A stretch of DNA of 64,000 nt from Polynucleobacter sp. MWH-UH35A (GCF_018687075.1 NZ_CP061285.1:1054001-1118000), one strand, 5' to 3'; positions 54,934 to 64,000 are shown, numbered from the stretch's first letter. Notes: a model not told the origin generated them from the sequence alone. Numbers and translations are program-made.

Positions 54934-55581
54934 TTAAAGGCTGCGTGACTTACGTTTAAGATTTTTGACTTCATTCAGAAGTTCTTGACGCTCTGCATCA
55001 TCGAGATTATCGCTACCATCTAAGCGACGTGCGCCATCGAAACGCTTATCCCAATAAAGGCTTCCAAGATCATCCACTCGAACATTAGCACCCTTTGATG
55101 GCGAGTGAATAAATTTGTTGTCACCAACATAAATACCAACATGAGAAAAAGTGAGGCGCATCGTATTAAAAAATACGAGGTCACCTGGTTGCAGTTCTTC
55201 GCGGGTAATCGGTTTTCCAACGCGACTCATTTGGGTAGATTTGCGTGGCAATAAAAATCCAAGCTTGTCTTTAAAAACATAACCAACAAAACTACTGCCA
55301 TCCAATCCTGATTGTGGCAATTCAGTATCCCAGCGATAACGCACGCCAATCACTTCCATAGCGCGGTTAATAAGCTCTTCTGATTTCCCGGTTACAGTGT
55401 CGGCCAAGCGATCAGAAACGCGGGCAATATAAGATCGTCCAGCCTGGAACATGCTCTCCTTGGGAACCGCAGCATCGGACGACGCTTCAGCAACCGGATC
55501 TGCCGCATAGGCTGACACAGCGATGAATGCGCCAAAACTGAGGCCCAGTACTTTTGTAAGCAGTGCTTTTTTCAATGACAT
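54934..55581 (-). CDS. NlpC/P60 (C40) family protein lacking the catalytic cysteine
   Basis: 215 residues, signal peptide at 1-26. The C40 fold is clear: LINRAMEVIGVRYRWDTELPQSGLDGSSFVGYVFKDKLGFLLPRKSTQMS, then QPGDLVFFNT, FSHVGIYVGDNKFIHSPSKGANVRV. The usual GLDCSGFV site reads GLDGSSFV, so the nucleophile cysteine is Gly95 and the next glycine is Ser97; the two histidines (147, 159) are kept. The enzyme is probably inactive as a peptidoglycan endopeptidase unless it uses another residue, and may instead bind or regulate. It ends with a charged helix (LDDAERQELLNEVKNLKRKSRSL). Convergent with the patatin gene. Confidence 0.85.
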   Translation of the reverse strand: MSLKKALLTKVLGLSFGAFIAVSAYAADPVAEASSDAAVPKESMFQAGRSYIARVSDRLADTVTGKSEELINRAMEVIGVRYRWDTELPQSGLDGSSFVGYVFKDKLGFLLPRKSTQMSRVGKPITREELQPGDLVFFNTMRLTFSHVGIYVGDNKFIHSPSKGANVRVDDLGSLYWDKRFDGARRLDGSDNLDDAERQELLNEVKNLKRKSRSL

Positions 55582-55729
55582 CTGACCAGTTTAGCAAAGA
55601 ACCCTTAATTAACCAAGTCTTCAATATAAACATAAGTCATTGTTTATAAAGATAATTTTGCATTAAATCCGGGCAGATGCACCAATTTAGACCATTTGAG
55701 CGAGGTTTTCACCCCTCTCTTGCGACCTC

Positions 55730-57391
55730 TTAGGTCAGCTCGGCGGCCGCAAAAAGCTCTTTGGTATAAGTCTGGCGAGGATGCTTGATCAAGGCTTCGG
55801 TATCACCAAATTCGATCACTTTGCCACCCTTCAGCACCATGACCTCATGCGACATCGCCCGAATCACGGCTAAGTCATGGCTAATCATAAGGTAGGCCAA
55901 GTTGTACTTCTTCTGCAACTCCGTGAGGAGTGCAAGCACCTGTTTTTGAATTGAGACATCCAATGCGGAGGTGGGCTCATCCAAGACCAAAATTTGCGGA
56001 CGCAAAATGAGTGCGCGAGCAATTGCAATCCGCTGACGCTGACCTCCAGAAAACTCGTGCGGATAACGCAATAGTGCGGAGCGATCCAAGCCAACTTCTT
56101 TAAGCATGTCTACTACGCGTGTTTCACGCTCTGCAGCAGAAAGTTTAGGAAAGTGAACATCCAAACCCTCAGAAACAATTTGCAGGACATTCATGCGCGG
56201 CGATAGGGAACCAAATGGATCTTGAAAGATCACCTGCAAACTGGAGCGCATTGCTCGCCTCTCAGCTGGCTTGAGTTTTTGCCAGTCACTTCCAAGTACA
56301 TCAACGTAACCCGACACTTGCGCTGCAGAATCCCCTAGTAAACCGAGTACGGCCATGCCCAAGGTTGTCTTACCGGAGCCTGACTCACCAATTACACCAA
56401 TGGTCTGCCCTTGCTTCAGTTCAAAGCTGACTTTTTTCAAAACTTTGTGGGCTGGCGCTTTTTTAAACCACGAAACAGATTCTGAACTTGGATAGGCCAC
56501 TGAAAGCTCTTCTGTTTGTAATAAGACAGGCGCAAGAGGCATGAGCGGTGCCAAGTCGCGCACTGGTTCGCTGTTCACTAAAGCACGAGTGTATGGATCT
56601 GCGGGGTGCTCAAAGACCTGTTTCGTAGAGCCCGACTCCATTAGATTGCCTTGGTTTAACACTGCCACACGCTGTGCGAAATGTTTTACCAAATTAAGAT
56701 CATGCGTAATGAGGAGTATCCCCATCCCACCATGATCCTTGGATTCCTCTTGCAACTCTTTAAGTAAATCCAAGATTTGCAAACGCAGACTTACATCTAG
56801 AGCGGTTGTCGGCTCATCGGCGATCAACAGCCGAGGTTTACAAGCTAAAGCCATAGCAATCATCGCGCGCTGTCTTTGCCCGCCAGAGAGTTGGTGGGGG
56901 TAAGAATAAAAACGACGCTCAGGTTCAGGGATGCCGGTCTTTCTTAGCAAGTCAATTGCAGCTTGAATTGAGTCCGCCTTAGAAATCAAGGGTTGATAGA
57001 TTTGAACTGCCTCAATGATTTGATTGCCGACAGTAAACAATGGATTTAACGCCGTCATCGGCTCCTGAAACACCATCGCTATTTCACGACCACGAATTTC
57101 CCGAATCTCTTGCATCGACATGGAAAGCAAATCGACGGCACCCTTCCCGTCTTTCTTATTCCACAGAATCTTTCCAGAAACTTTGGCACCTTCAGGCTCT
57201 AAACGCAATGGGGCTAGCGCAGTAAGCGTTTTACCGGAGCCGGATTCACCTACTAACGCAACACGTTCACCGACACCAATTTCTAAATCCAGATTTCTGA
57301 CGGCGAATTTTTCACGGCGACCTGCTCCAAATGAAATCGATAACGCTTCATAACGCAATAAGGCCTGCTTTTGGTTTGAGGCTTCGCTCAT
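55730..57391 (-). CDS. yejF: Microcin C/oligopeptide ABC transporter, double ATPase
   Basis: 553 residues with two ABC ATPase halves. First: GESGSGKTLTA Walker A, LSGGQRQRAMIAMALACKPRLLIADEPTTALD. Second: GESGSGKTTLG, FSGGQRQRIAIARALILRPQILVLDEPTSALD. Homologous to YejF, which drives uptake of oligopeptides and of microcin C in E. coli. Last gene of the yejA-yejB-yejE-yejF operon and overlapping yejE by four bases. Substrates here are likely oligopeptides. Confidence 0.95.
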   Translation of the reverse strand: MSEASNQKQALLRYEALSISFGAGRREKFAVRNLDLEIGVGERVALVGESGSGKTLTALAPLRLEPEGAKVSGKILWNKKDGKGAVDLLSMSMQEIREIRGREIAMVFQEPMTALNPLFTVGNQIIEAVQIYQPLISKADSIQAAIDLLRKTGIPEPERRFYSYPHQLSGGQRQRAMIAMALACKPRLLIADEPTTALDVSLRLQILDLLKELQEESKDHGGMGILLITHDLNLVKHFAQRVAVLNQGNLMESGSTKQVFEHPADPYTRALVNSEPVRDLAPLMPLAPVLLQTEELSVAYPSSESVSWFKKAPAHKVLKKVSFELKQGQTIGVIGESGSGKTTLGMAVLGLLGDSAAQVSGYVDVLGSDWQKLKPAERRAMRSSLQVIFQDPFGSLSPRMNVLQIVSEGLDVHFPKLSAAERETRVVDMLKEVGLDRSALLRYPHEFSGGQRQRIAIARALILRPQILVLDEPTSALDVSIQKQVLALLTELQKKYNLAYLMISHDLAVIRAMSHEVMVLKGGKVIEFGDTEALIKHPRQTYTKELFAAAELT

Positions 57392-58413
57392 GAGCGCCCT
57401 CCACTCATTAAGCCAGCCTTGCGAGAATCAAAAGCGTTGCGCAATGCTTCGCCCATAAACGTTAATAGCAATAAGGTTGCAACCAAGACCACGAAAGTGG
57501 ATAAGGAAATCCACCATGCGTCCAGATTGCTTTTCCCTTGTGAGAGCAGCTCGCCAAGGCTTGGTGTTCCCGGAGGAACACCTAAGCCCAAAAAGTCTAA
57601 GCTGGTGAGAGACAAAATAGCTGCACTCATTCGAAACGGCAAAAAGGTAATCACCGGAGTCAAGCTATTGGGCAAAATGTGACGCCACATGATTTGAGCA
57701 TTGGTCAAACCCAATGCTCTTGCAGCACGCACATATTCCAAGGCACGGTTGCGGAAAAATTCTGCGCGGACGTAATCTGATAAACCCATCCAACCAAAAG
57801 CGGCCAACAGAATAATCAATAAAGAAACGCTGGGATTAAAGATCGAAGCAAAAATGATTAGTAAGTAGAGCTCAGGCATTGCTGACCAGATCTCTATGAG
57901 GCGCTGTGAGATTAAGTCAAACTTGCCGCCAAAAAATCCCATTAAGGATCCGGTGATGATGCCCACACTCACCCCAACAATCGTGAGTGCTAAACCAAAG
58001 AGAATGGATAAGCGAAAACCATAAATGAGACGCGCCAATACATCGCGCCCACGATCATCCGTCCCCAGCCAGTTCTCCCAGGATGGGGGTGCAGGATTTG
58101 GCACCTTGGAAAAATAGTTCAGCGTCTCATAGCTATAGTGAATTGGCGGGTAAATTGCCCAATTGCCATTGCTAGTGATATTACGGCGAATATCGGGATC
58201 CAAGAAATCCGTTGGGGTAGCAAAGTCACCACCAAAAACTGTCTCAGGCTGACTCTTCACGATGGGAAAATAAAAATGGCCCTCATAGCGAACTACTAAA
58301 GGTTTGTCATTCGCAATCAGCTCGGCGCACATCGATAAGCCAAATAGGGTCAAGAAAATCCATAGGCTTGCATAACCCATGCGGCTATTTTTAAAACGCT
58401 GCCAACGACTCAT
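57388..58413 (-). CDS. yejE: Peptide ABC transporter permease YejE
   Basis: 341 residues from ATG 58413 (MSRWQRFKNSRMG). An earlier in-frame start at 58464 is rejected because it lies inside yejB; the chosen ATG overlaps the yejB stop as ATGA. The N-terminal membrane segment and OppC-type periplasmic stretch (YPPIHYSYETLNYFSKVPNPAPPSWENWLGTDDRGRDVLARLIYGFR) are followed by the permease core with EYVRAARALGLTNAQIMWRHILPNSLTPVITF, the EAA motif that contacts the ATPase. Confidence 0.95.
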   Translation of the reverse strand: MSRWQRFKNSRMGYASLWIFLTLFGLSMCAELIANDKPLVVRYEGHFYFPIVKSQPETVFGGDFATPTDFLDPDIRRNITSNGNWAIYPPIHYSYETLNYFSKVPNPAPPSWENWLGTDDRGRDVLARLIYGFRLSILFGLALTIVGVSVGIITGSLMGFFGGKFDLISQRLIEIWSAMPELYLLIIFASIFNPSVSLLIILLAAFGWMGLSDYVRAEFFRNRALEYVRAARALGLTNAQIMWRHILPNSLTPVITFLPFRMSAAILSLTSLDFLGLGVPPGTPSLGELLSQGKSNLDAWWISLSTFVVLVATLLLLTFMGEALRNAFDSRKAGLMSGGRS

Positions 58414-59474
58414 GAGCCGCCTCCAGCACCAAACTGAATGCGTGGATCTACATAGACGTAGCAAAGATCTGAAATGAGCTTAGTGAACAAGCCTATCAAT
58501 GTAAATAAATACAAAGTGCCAAAAACCACTGGGTAATCGCGACGCATAACGGATTCATAGGAAAGTAAGCCCAGCCCATCTAACGAGAACAGCGTCTCAA
58601 TCAACAAGGAACCAGTAAAGAATGCGCCAATAAATGCCGCCGGAAAACCAGTTACTAAGGGTAGCAAGGCATTGCGGAAAACATGCTTCCATAGCACTTG
58701 TTTTTCAGTAAGCCCCTTTGCTCGCGCAGTCAGCACATATTGCTTGCGAATCTCTTCTAAAAACGAGTTCTTGGTCAACATAGTGACCACAGCAAAACTT
58801 CCCAAAACCGACGCGGTGATTGGCAAGACTAAATGCCACAAGTAATCCATGACTTTGCCAATCAAACTCAATTCACTCCAGTTATCGGAAGTTAGTCCTC
58901 GTAATGGAAATAGCTGTAGGAAGCTACCGCCACCAAAAAGAACCAGCAATAAAACTCCCAATACAAAACCTGGGATCGCATACCCCACCAAAATCATGCT
59001 ACTGGTAACTGCATCGAAACGCGAACCATCCCGCACCGCTTTGGCGATGCCCAATGGAATCGATACTAAATAAGTAATAAAGAAGGTCCACAGACCAATA
59101 CTGATAGAGACTGGTAGTTTGGAAACCACCAATGTCCAAACGCTCTCATGCTGATAATAACTCTGCCCCAAATCAAATCGCGCAAAGCGGCCCAACATCA
59201 TGAAATAACGCTCTAGAGGTGGCTTGTCGAAGCCGTATAAGGCCTTCACCTCCTCTAAACGTTGCGCATCAACACCTTGACGACCACGATAGGTCGCACC
59301 AGAACCCGAAGACTCTGAACCACCTGTAGCCGCACTACCTTTACCCTTGAGTTCAAGCACCATTTGCTCAACGGGCCCACCGGGAACAAATTGCACTACC
59401 GCAAAGGTCAAAGTTAAAACCCCCAAGATGGTGGGAATCATTAAGAGCAAACGTTTAAAGATGTAGGTGCGCAT
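58410..59474 (-). CDS. yejB: Peptide ABC transporter permease YejB
   Basis: About 354 residues. I choose ATG 59474 because CGAGGT lies five bases upstream; ATG 59486, overlapping the yejA stop by one base (TAATG), is also possible. OppB-type permease: MRTYIFKRLLLMIPTILGVLTLTFAVVQFVPGGPVEQM at the start and the EAA motif YVLTARAKGLTEKQVLWKHVFRNALLPLVTGFP. A small insert (GKGSAATGGSESSGSGATYRG) after residue 45 is unusual but occurs in this group. Works with YejE, YejF and YejA. Confidence 0.94.
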   Translation of the reverse strand: MRTYIFKRLLLMIPTILGVLTLTFAVVQFVPGGPVEQMVLELKGKGSAATGGSESSGSGATYRGRQGVDAQRLEEVKALYGFDKPPLERYFMMLGRFARFDLGQSYYQHESVWTLVVSKLPVSISIGLWTFFITYLVSIPLGIAKAVRDGSRFDAVTSSMILVGYAIPGFVLGVLLLVLFGGGSFLQLFPLRGLTSDNWSELSLIGKVMDYLWHLVLPITASVLGSFAVVTMLTKNSFLEEIRKQYVLTARAKGLTEKQVLWKHVFRNALLPLVTGFPAAFIGAFFTGSLLIETLFSLDGLGLLSYESVMRRDYPVVFGTLYLFTLIGLFTKLISDLCYVYVDPRIQFGAGGGS

Positions 59475-59485
59475 TTGACCTCGCA

Positions 59486-61354
59486 TTATTTCACTTCCTC
59501 TTTCCACCAATTTTGCATGATCCACAGTTCAGCCGAATAGTACAAAGGAGGTTCTGGATAGCGCATCTCGTGGCGAAAAGCGACCCGATGGGTTGGGTTG
59601 TACCACTGAGGAACTACGTAATAACTATTCCATAAGACACGGTCAAGCGCCCTAGTAGCCGTTCTTAATTGCTCACGATTTTGCGCTTTAGTTATTTCAT
59701 CAATTAAGGCATCAACCACCGGAGACTGAATACCAATGACGTTATCGGAGCCCTTTTCTTTGGCGGCCTGACTACCAAAGCGGTCCCAGAGCTCATTACC
59801 TGGATTTTGAGAATCCTGAAAACGGACAGTGGTCATATCAAAGTCATACTCGTTCATCCGCTTTTGATGTAAAGCAAAATCACTCGTGCGGATATCCACC
59901 TGGACCCCCAACTTTTCCAAGTTGCGAACGTATGAAGAAATGACCCTCAAGAAGAAGCCGCCATCTTCCACAATTTCAAAACGAAATGGCTCGCCCTTTT
60001 CATTGCGCAATGCGCCATCACGATATTGCCAACCAGCATGCATCAGAAGCTCGCGAGCTTTTTTCAAGTTTTGACGCAAACTTCCAAGCGGATTAGTTGA
60101 TGGTGCCGCAGGCATTGGGCCAAAGACGGCATCTGGAACCCATTGCGGATATTTAGCTTTCAAGGGCTTCAGTAATTTCAATTCACCTTCGGTCGGCTTA
60201 CGTGGACCATCAAAATTTGCGCTTAAGTCGCTATTAGTAAAGTAACTATTAATACGACTGTATTGATCAAAAAATATTTGCCGATTGAGCCACTCGAAAT
60301 CTAAGGCATAGCCTAGAGCCTCACGTACTCGCGCATCCTTAAAAATGGGGCGACGCACATTCATGGCAAAACCTTGCATCCCGGCACCATTGTGATTAAG
60401 AAATGCCTTCTTCAACAAAATGCCTTGATCAAATTTTGAACCAACATATCCTTTGGCCCAAATCTTGGCGCGATACTCTACAAGAGCATCAAACTCACCT
60501 GCTTTGAAGGCCTCCAGCCTCACAGCATCATCGCTATATAGCTTGTACAAAACTCGCTCAAAGTTATAAAAACCAACGCGCACGTTAAGCGGCTTGCTGA
60601 GTTGATCAGCCCAATAATTTGGATTTTTTTTATAAATAATCGACTTGCCGGCCTTAAAAGATTCAATCAAATAAGGACCGCTTGCAAGCGGCGCCTCAAA
60701 GGCAAGCTTCTCAAATGGGATCATGGAGCCATCTGGCTGCTTGCCCCAGTTGCGAGAAAAAACGGGAAAGGTCCCGGCCAAGATAGGTAACTCTGCATTG
60801 TCATTCTTGAAATCAAAGCGAATCGTGCGCTCTGATATAACTACCGCCTCTTTAATGTCCGCAAAAGTGGTCTTATAGCGAGGATGGGCTTTGCCACTCA
60901 TGAGGGTGTCAAAACTATGTTTAACGTCAGCCGCCAACACAGAACTGCCATCAGAAAATTTGGCCTCTGGACGAATATGAAATGTCACTGACTTACGATC
61001 CTTGGCTACTTCAATGTTGTCTGCCAATAATCCGTAAATGCTAGAGACTTCATCCGCACTTCCCTCAGCCAAGGATTCAAACATCAAATCAATACCCGGT
61101 GCAGTCACGCCGCGCAAGGTAAACGGATTGAACTTATCAAAGCTGGTTCGTTGGCCTGGGTTTGGTAAGACCAAGGTTCCGCCGCGGGGGGCATTGGGGT
61201 TCACATAGTCGAAATGGGCAAAACCATCCGGATACTTAGGCTTTCCGTATTGCGCAATTCCCTGCCCAGCCTGAACTGCATTGGCTCCAAGCCCTGCCAG
61301 CAGGGCTAACAGCAATACATAGGCAATTTGGCGAATAGGTTTTAGGGTAGGCAT
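59486..61354 (-). CDS. yejA: Periplasmic solute-binding protein YejA
   Basis: 622-residue extracytoplasmic receptor of the oligopeptide family (SBP_bac_5). Signal peptide at 1-30 (LLLALLAGLGANAVQA). Typical segments: AHFDYVNPNAPRGGTLVLPNPGQRTSFDKFNPFTLRG, DRKSVTFHIRPEAKFSDGSSVLAADVKHSFDTLM and the conserved FDMTTVRFQDSQNPGNELWDRFGSQAA. First gene of yejABEF; the promoter is in the 50-base divergent gap with fabI. Confidence 0.94.
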   Translation of the reverse strand: MPTLKPIRQIAYVLLLALLAGLGANAVQAGQGIAQYGKPKYPDGFAHFDYVNPNAPRGGTLVLPNPGQRTSFDKFNPFTLRGVTAPGIDLMFESLAEGSADEVSSIYGLLADNIEVAKDRKSVTFHIRPEAKFSDGSSVLAADVKHSFDTLMSGKAHPRYKTTFADIKEAVVISERTIRFDFKNDNAELPILAGTFPVFSRNWGKQPDGSMIPFEKLAFEAPLASGPYLIESFKAGKSIIYKKNPNYWADQLSKPLNVRVGFYNFERVLYKLYSDDAVRLEAFKAGEFDALVEYRAKIWAKGYVGSKFDQGILLKKAFLNHNGAGMQGFAMNVRRPIFKDARVREALGYALDFEWLNRQIFFDQYSRINSYFTNSDLSANFDGPRKPTEGELKLLKPLKAKYPQWVPDAVFGPMPAAPSTNPLGSLRQNLKKARELLMHAGWQYRDGALRNEKGEPFRFEIVEDGGFFLRVISSYVRNLEKLGVQVDIRTSDFALHQKRMNEYDFDMTTVRFQDSQNPGNELWDRFGSQAAKEKGSDNVIGIQSPVVDALIDEITKAQNREQLRTATRALDRVLWNSYYVVPQWYNPTHRVAFRHEMRYPEPPLYYSAELWIMQNWWKEEVK

Positions 61355-61404
61355 ATATGCAACAATTGTAGATAGCTAATCATATTTGAAGCAAAGGACA
61401 CAAC

Positions 61405-62190
61405 ATGGGCTTTCTTGCCGGCAAAAAAATCCTGATCACAGGCCTCCTCTCCAACCGCTCCATCGCCTATGGCATTGCCAAGGCCTGCCACCGTGAAGGC
61501 GCTGAGCTTGCCTTTACCTATGTAGGCGAGCGCTTTAAGGACCGTATCGTAGATTTTGCAAAAGAATTTAATACCGAGCTGATTTTTGACTGCGATGTCG
61601 GCAGCGATGAACAAATCAGCGCCCTTTTCAAGGATTTGGCTAAATCATGGCCTCAGTTCGATGGTTTTGTGCATGCAATTGGTTTTGCGCCGCGCGAAGC
61701 GATTGCTGGCGACTTTTTAGAGGGTCTGTCTCGTGAAGGCTTCAAGATTGCCCATGACATCTCCGCATATAGTTTCCCAGCGATGGCCAAGGAAGCTTTG
61801 CCAATGTTGCGCGACAAATCTTCACTACTCACTCTGACTTATTTGGGCTCCATGAAGAATGTTCCCAACTACAACACCATGGGTTTAGCAAAAGCTTCTC
61901 TTGAAGCATCCGTACGCTACCTTGCAGGCTCGGTAGGCCCTAAAGGTATTCGTGCAAATGGTATTTCTGCTGGTCCCATCAAAACATTAGCTGCATCTGG
62001 CATCAAAGGCTTTGGCAAGATTTTGGAAGCAGTAGAACAAACTGCACCACTACGTCGCAATGTCACAATTGATGATGTGGGCAATACTGCTGCATTCTTG
62101 TTGTCTGATCTTGCCAATGGCATTACCGCCGAAATCATTTACGTAGATAACGGCTTTAGCCAAGTAGTTGGCGGAATGGATGAGGTTTGA
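61405..62190 (+). CDS. fabI: Enoyl-[acyl-carrier-protein] reductase, FabI type
   Basis: NADH-dependent reductase that completes each cycle of fatty acid elongation. Short-chain dehydrogenase fold: KILITGLLSNRSIAYGIAKACHREGAELAFTYVG and the active-site stretch TYLGSMKNVPNYNTMGLAKASLEASVRYLAG, whose tyrosine and lysine form the YX6MX4K-type site, then GIRANGISAGPIKTLAASGI. Length 261 is normal. An A/G-rich ribosome site (AAAGGA) precedes the ATG. The stop overlaps the chrA start by four bases. Confidence 0.97.
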   Translation: MGFLAGKKILITGLLSNRSIAYGIAKACHREGAELAFTYVGERFKDRIVDFAKEFNTELIFDCDVGSDEQISALFKDLAKSWPQFDGFVHAIGFAPREAIAGDFLEGLSREGFKIAHDISAYSFPAMAKEALPMLRDKSSLLTLTYLGSMKNVPNYNTMGLAKASLEASVRYLAGSVGPKGIRANGISAGPIKTLAASGIKGFGKILEAVEQTAPLRRNVTIDDVGNTAAFLLSDLANGITAEIIYVDNGFSQVVGGMDEV

Positions 62191-63515
62191 GCATTTCACT
62201 ACGCGAAGCCCTAAAGTTTTGGGCCAAGCTAGGCTTCATTAGTTTTGGTGGGCCCGCAGGACAGATTGCCGTCCTGCATCAAGAGGTAGTTGAGAAGCGC
62301 CGCTGGATTTCAGAGCGGCGCTTTTTACATGCGCTCAACTATTGCATGCTCTTACCGGGACCCGAAGCTCAACAGCTAGTTACTTACATTGGTTGGCTGA
62401 TGCACCGCACCTGGGGCGGTATTCTGGCAGGCACACTCTTTGTGCTGCCCTCCTTATTTATCTTAATAGGCTTATCTTGGGTATATCTCACCTTCGGACA
62501 GGTTTCTTGGATCGCCGCCATCTTTTTTGGCATTAAACCTGCAGTCACGGCAATCGTGTTGCATGCTGCCGTGCGTATAGGCAAACGCACGATTCGCAAT
62601 CAAGCGCTCCAATGGATTGCACTTGGATCTTTTCTTGCCATCTTCATTCTCAATCTTGCTTTTCCTATCATCGTATTGATCGCCGCCGCCATTGGCTATT
62701 TGGGAGGCAAACGATATCCGGAATATTTTCAACAAGGAAGTGCGCACAGTAAAAATGAATCGATGCAGCATGAGAGCGCCATCATCGATGATCACACCCC
62801 TACGCCTGAGCATGCCAAATTTTCTTATACAAAAACAATCCGCCATAGCCTGGTGGCTTTCTCTTGCTGGCTCATTCCGATTGGTGCCTTAGTAGCAATC
62901 TTTGGCTGGAAGACCTTGTATTTCAATATCGCCTGGTTCTTTACCAAGGCCGCCTTTCTGACCTTTGGTGGCGCATATGCAGTGTTGCCATACGTGTATC
63001 AAGGGGCTGTAGAACACTTTCATTGGCTTAGTGCCAGCCAAATGATTGATGGCTTAGCGCTCGGTGAAACTACACCAGGCCCACTGATTATGGTGGTTGC
63101 CTTTGTAGGCTACCTTGCCGGCCATATTCAACATGCAATTGGAGCAAGTAATCCTTTTTGGTTTGGTGTGATTGGCGCCTGTGTTGCCACGTGGTTTACT
63201 TTTTTACCCTCCTTCTTTTTTATCTTGGTTGGTGGCCCACTCATCGAATCAACGCATGGCAAACTTGCATTCACTGCACCCCTAACAGCAATCACTGCTG
63301 CAGTCGTTGGCGTCATTGCTAATCTAGGCCTATTTTTTGCCTATCACGTCTTTTTACCAAGTGGTTTTGGTGGCCCCATTTCTTGGGTTTCTATTCTCAT
63401 TTGTGCCTTCGCTGGATTGGCCTTGTTTAAGTTTCAAAAGGGTGTTTTGACAGTATTGGGTGGCTCCGCATTAGCTGGATTGCTATTTCATTACATCTCC
63501 CTTTTGCTTGGGTAA
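62187..63515 (+). CDS. chrA: Chromate transporter family (ChrA) protein
   Basis: 442 residues with two homologous chromate-transporter domains. First: FWAKLGFISFGGPAGQIAVLHQEVVEKRRWISERRFLHALNYCMLLPGPEAQQLVTYIGWLMH. Second, after residue 240: FNIAWFFTKAAFLTFGGAYAVLPYVYQGAVEHFHWLSASQMIDGLALGETTPGPLIMVVAFVGYL. About ten membrane segments. The PGPxxQ and TTPGPL motifs are family hallmarks. It may export chromate or take up sulfate-like anions. Start is a TTG overlapping the fabI stop (TTGA) with TGAGG upstream, so translation is coupled. Confidence 0.93.
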   Translation: MSISLREALKFWAKLGFISFGGPAGQIAVLHQEVVEKRRWISERRFLHALNYCMLLPGPEAQQLVTYIGWLMHRTWGGILAGTLFVLPSLFILIGLSWVYLTFGQVSWIAAIFFGIKPAVTAIVLHAAVRIGKRTIRNQALQWIALGSFLAIFILNLAFPIIVLIAAAIGYLGGKRYPEYFQQGSAHSKNESMQHESAIIDDHTPTPEHAKFSYTKTIRHSLVAFSCWLIPIGALVAIFGWKTLYFNIAWFFTKAAFLTFGGAYAVLPYVYQGAVEHFHWLSASQMIDGLALGETTPGPLIMVVAFVGYLAGHIQHAIGASNPFWFGVIGACVATWFTFLPSFFFILVGGPLIESTHGKLAFTAPLTAITAAVVGVIANLGLFFAYHVFLPSGFGGPISWVSILICAFAGLALFKFQKGVLTVLGGSALAGLLFHYISLLLG

Positions 63516-63557
63516 GTTTTGGGGTGAATTTTTTTCAAGATTGGCATAATGGAACTT

Positions 63558-64000
63558 ATGCGAGTCGAACCACAAACCATCACCCACTTACATGAATGGC
63601 TTGGTAAAACCGAGTCCCTTCAAGACACAGTCACAGCGGCGCCCGTTCGCGCACTCTCAGCCACCTTAGATCGCGAAGATCCAGCGCCTAGTCAAGGCAC
63701 TTTCTTGCCTGAGCTATGGCACTGGCTGTATTTCTTGCCCCATGCGCGCGAATCCGAAATTGGTCCCGATGGCCATCCAAAGCGTGGTGGCTTTCTACCG
63801 CCAGTTCCATTGCCTCGTCGTATGTGGGCAGGTAGCCGTATTGAATGGCTAAATCCGCTTGCCGTTGGCGATGAAATTGAGCGAGTCTCTACGATTAAAT
63901 CAGTAACTCACAAAGCGGGTCGTACTGGTGATTTGATTTTCGTGTTGGTTAATCACAAGATCTCCAATCAAAAAGGACTTGCCATTATCGAAGAGCATGA
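63558..64000 (+). CDS. FAS1/MaoC-like dehydratase, 5' part only
   Basis: First about 148 residues of a hotdog-fold hydratase of the mesaconyl-CoA hydratase / MaoC N-terminal type. Visible: VRALSATLDREDPAPSQGTFLPELWHWLYFLPHARESEIGPDGHPKRGGFLPPVPLPRRMWAGSRIEWLNPLAVGDEIERVSTIKSVTHKAGRTGDLIFVLVNHKI. This is typical of proteins in CoA-ester degradation or in 3-methylmalyl-type pathways. Starts at ATG 63558 or 63549; the rest lies beyond the window. Confidence 0.85.
   Translation, partial: MRVEPQTITHLHEWLGKTESLQDTVTAAPVRALSATLDREDPAPSQGTFLPELWHWLYFLPHARESEIGPDGHPKRGGFLPPVPLPRRMWAGSRIEWLNPLAVGDEIERVSTIKSVTHKAGRTGDLIFVLVNHKISNQKGLAIIEEH

Noticed and set aside
1..64000. CRISPR arrays, IS elements, prophage genes, rRNA
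   Set aside because: No regularly spaced repeats, transposase or integrase reading frames, phage structural genes or rRNA were seen anywhere in the window.

Overview
The window looks like the chromosome of a free-living betaproteobacterium of the family Burkholderiaceae, most like Polynucleobacter. The evidence is moderate base composition by eye, very tight gene packing with no gap over about 210 bases, and the gene set: orphan Bug/TctC-type solute receptors, an AsmA-like DUF748 protein, surface-adhesin E type proteins, the scpB-rluB and rimP-nusA-infB-rbfA-truB orders, and the yejABEF operon. I see no prophage, insertion sequence, CRISPR array, rRNA or replication origin. The genus is inferred; no marker-gene comparison was possible.

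Layout. 1-1051: 5' part of nadB on the minus strand. 1164-1472: orphan ParD-like antitoxin. 1589-6320: two-gene NAD-linked formate dehydrogenase whose small subunit fuses the NuoE-like and NuoF-like parts. 6522-9177: lipoprotein and DUF748/AsmA-like protein. 9188-9919: TumE-like toxin-antitoxin pair with a perfect palindrome upstream. 9952-12480: YciI protein, tRNA-Ser(GGA) and acetyl-CoA synthetase. 12659-16831 (plus): class I fumarase, glutamate racemase, TonB, ExbB and ExbD. 16876-17447: secreted protein and tRNA-Leu(TAA). 17594-21869 (plus): penicillin-acylase-type hydrolase, two exported small proteins, PurU. 21885-26632 (minus): one tight operon of a periplasmic molybdenum hydroxylase (iorAB type) followed by soxX, soxY, soxZ and soxA, with no soxB or soxCD. 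26761-31921: LrgAB, class III aminotransferase, Bug receptor, gamma-glutamyltransferase-like protein. 31926-37539: MazEF, PIF1-like helicase, SUMF1-fold membrane protein, tRNA-His(GTG), DusA, an XRE/AbiEii pair and a truncated PAS-LuxR remnant. 37561-39476: pseudouridine synthase and a three-gene operon preceded by an FNR-type box. 39684-53790 (minus): Bug receptor, Tex, TypA, TruB, RbfA, IF2, NusA, RimP, RluB, ScpB; a structured leader ending in a terminator-like hairpin precedes rimP. 53978-64000: patatin-like lipoprotein, an NlpC/P60 protein lacking its catalytic cysteine, yejABEF, FabI, a chromate-family transporter and the start of a MaoC/FAS1-like dehydratase.

How the genes fit together. 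Metabolic genes suit an aerobic heterotroph living on small organic acids (acetate, formate, carboxylates taken up through Bug receptors) with possible extra energy from formate and reduced sulfur. The long minus-strand block at 39-54 kb is mostly translation and ribosome maturation. Accessory content is limited to toxin-antitoxin modules, three of which carry perfect palindromes just upstream of their first gene. The most unusual items are the iorAB-soxXYZA operon with a non-canonical SoxY carrier tail, the apparently inactive NlpC/P60 protein, the candidate rimP attenuator leader and the XRE/AbiEii cassette next to a gene remnant.
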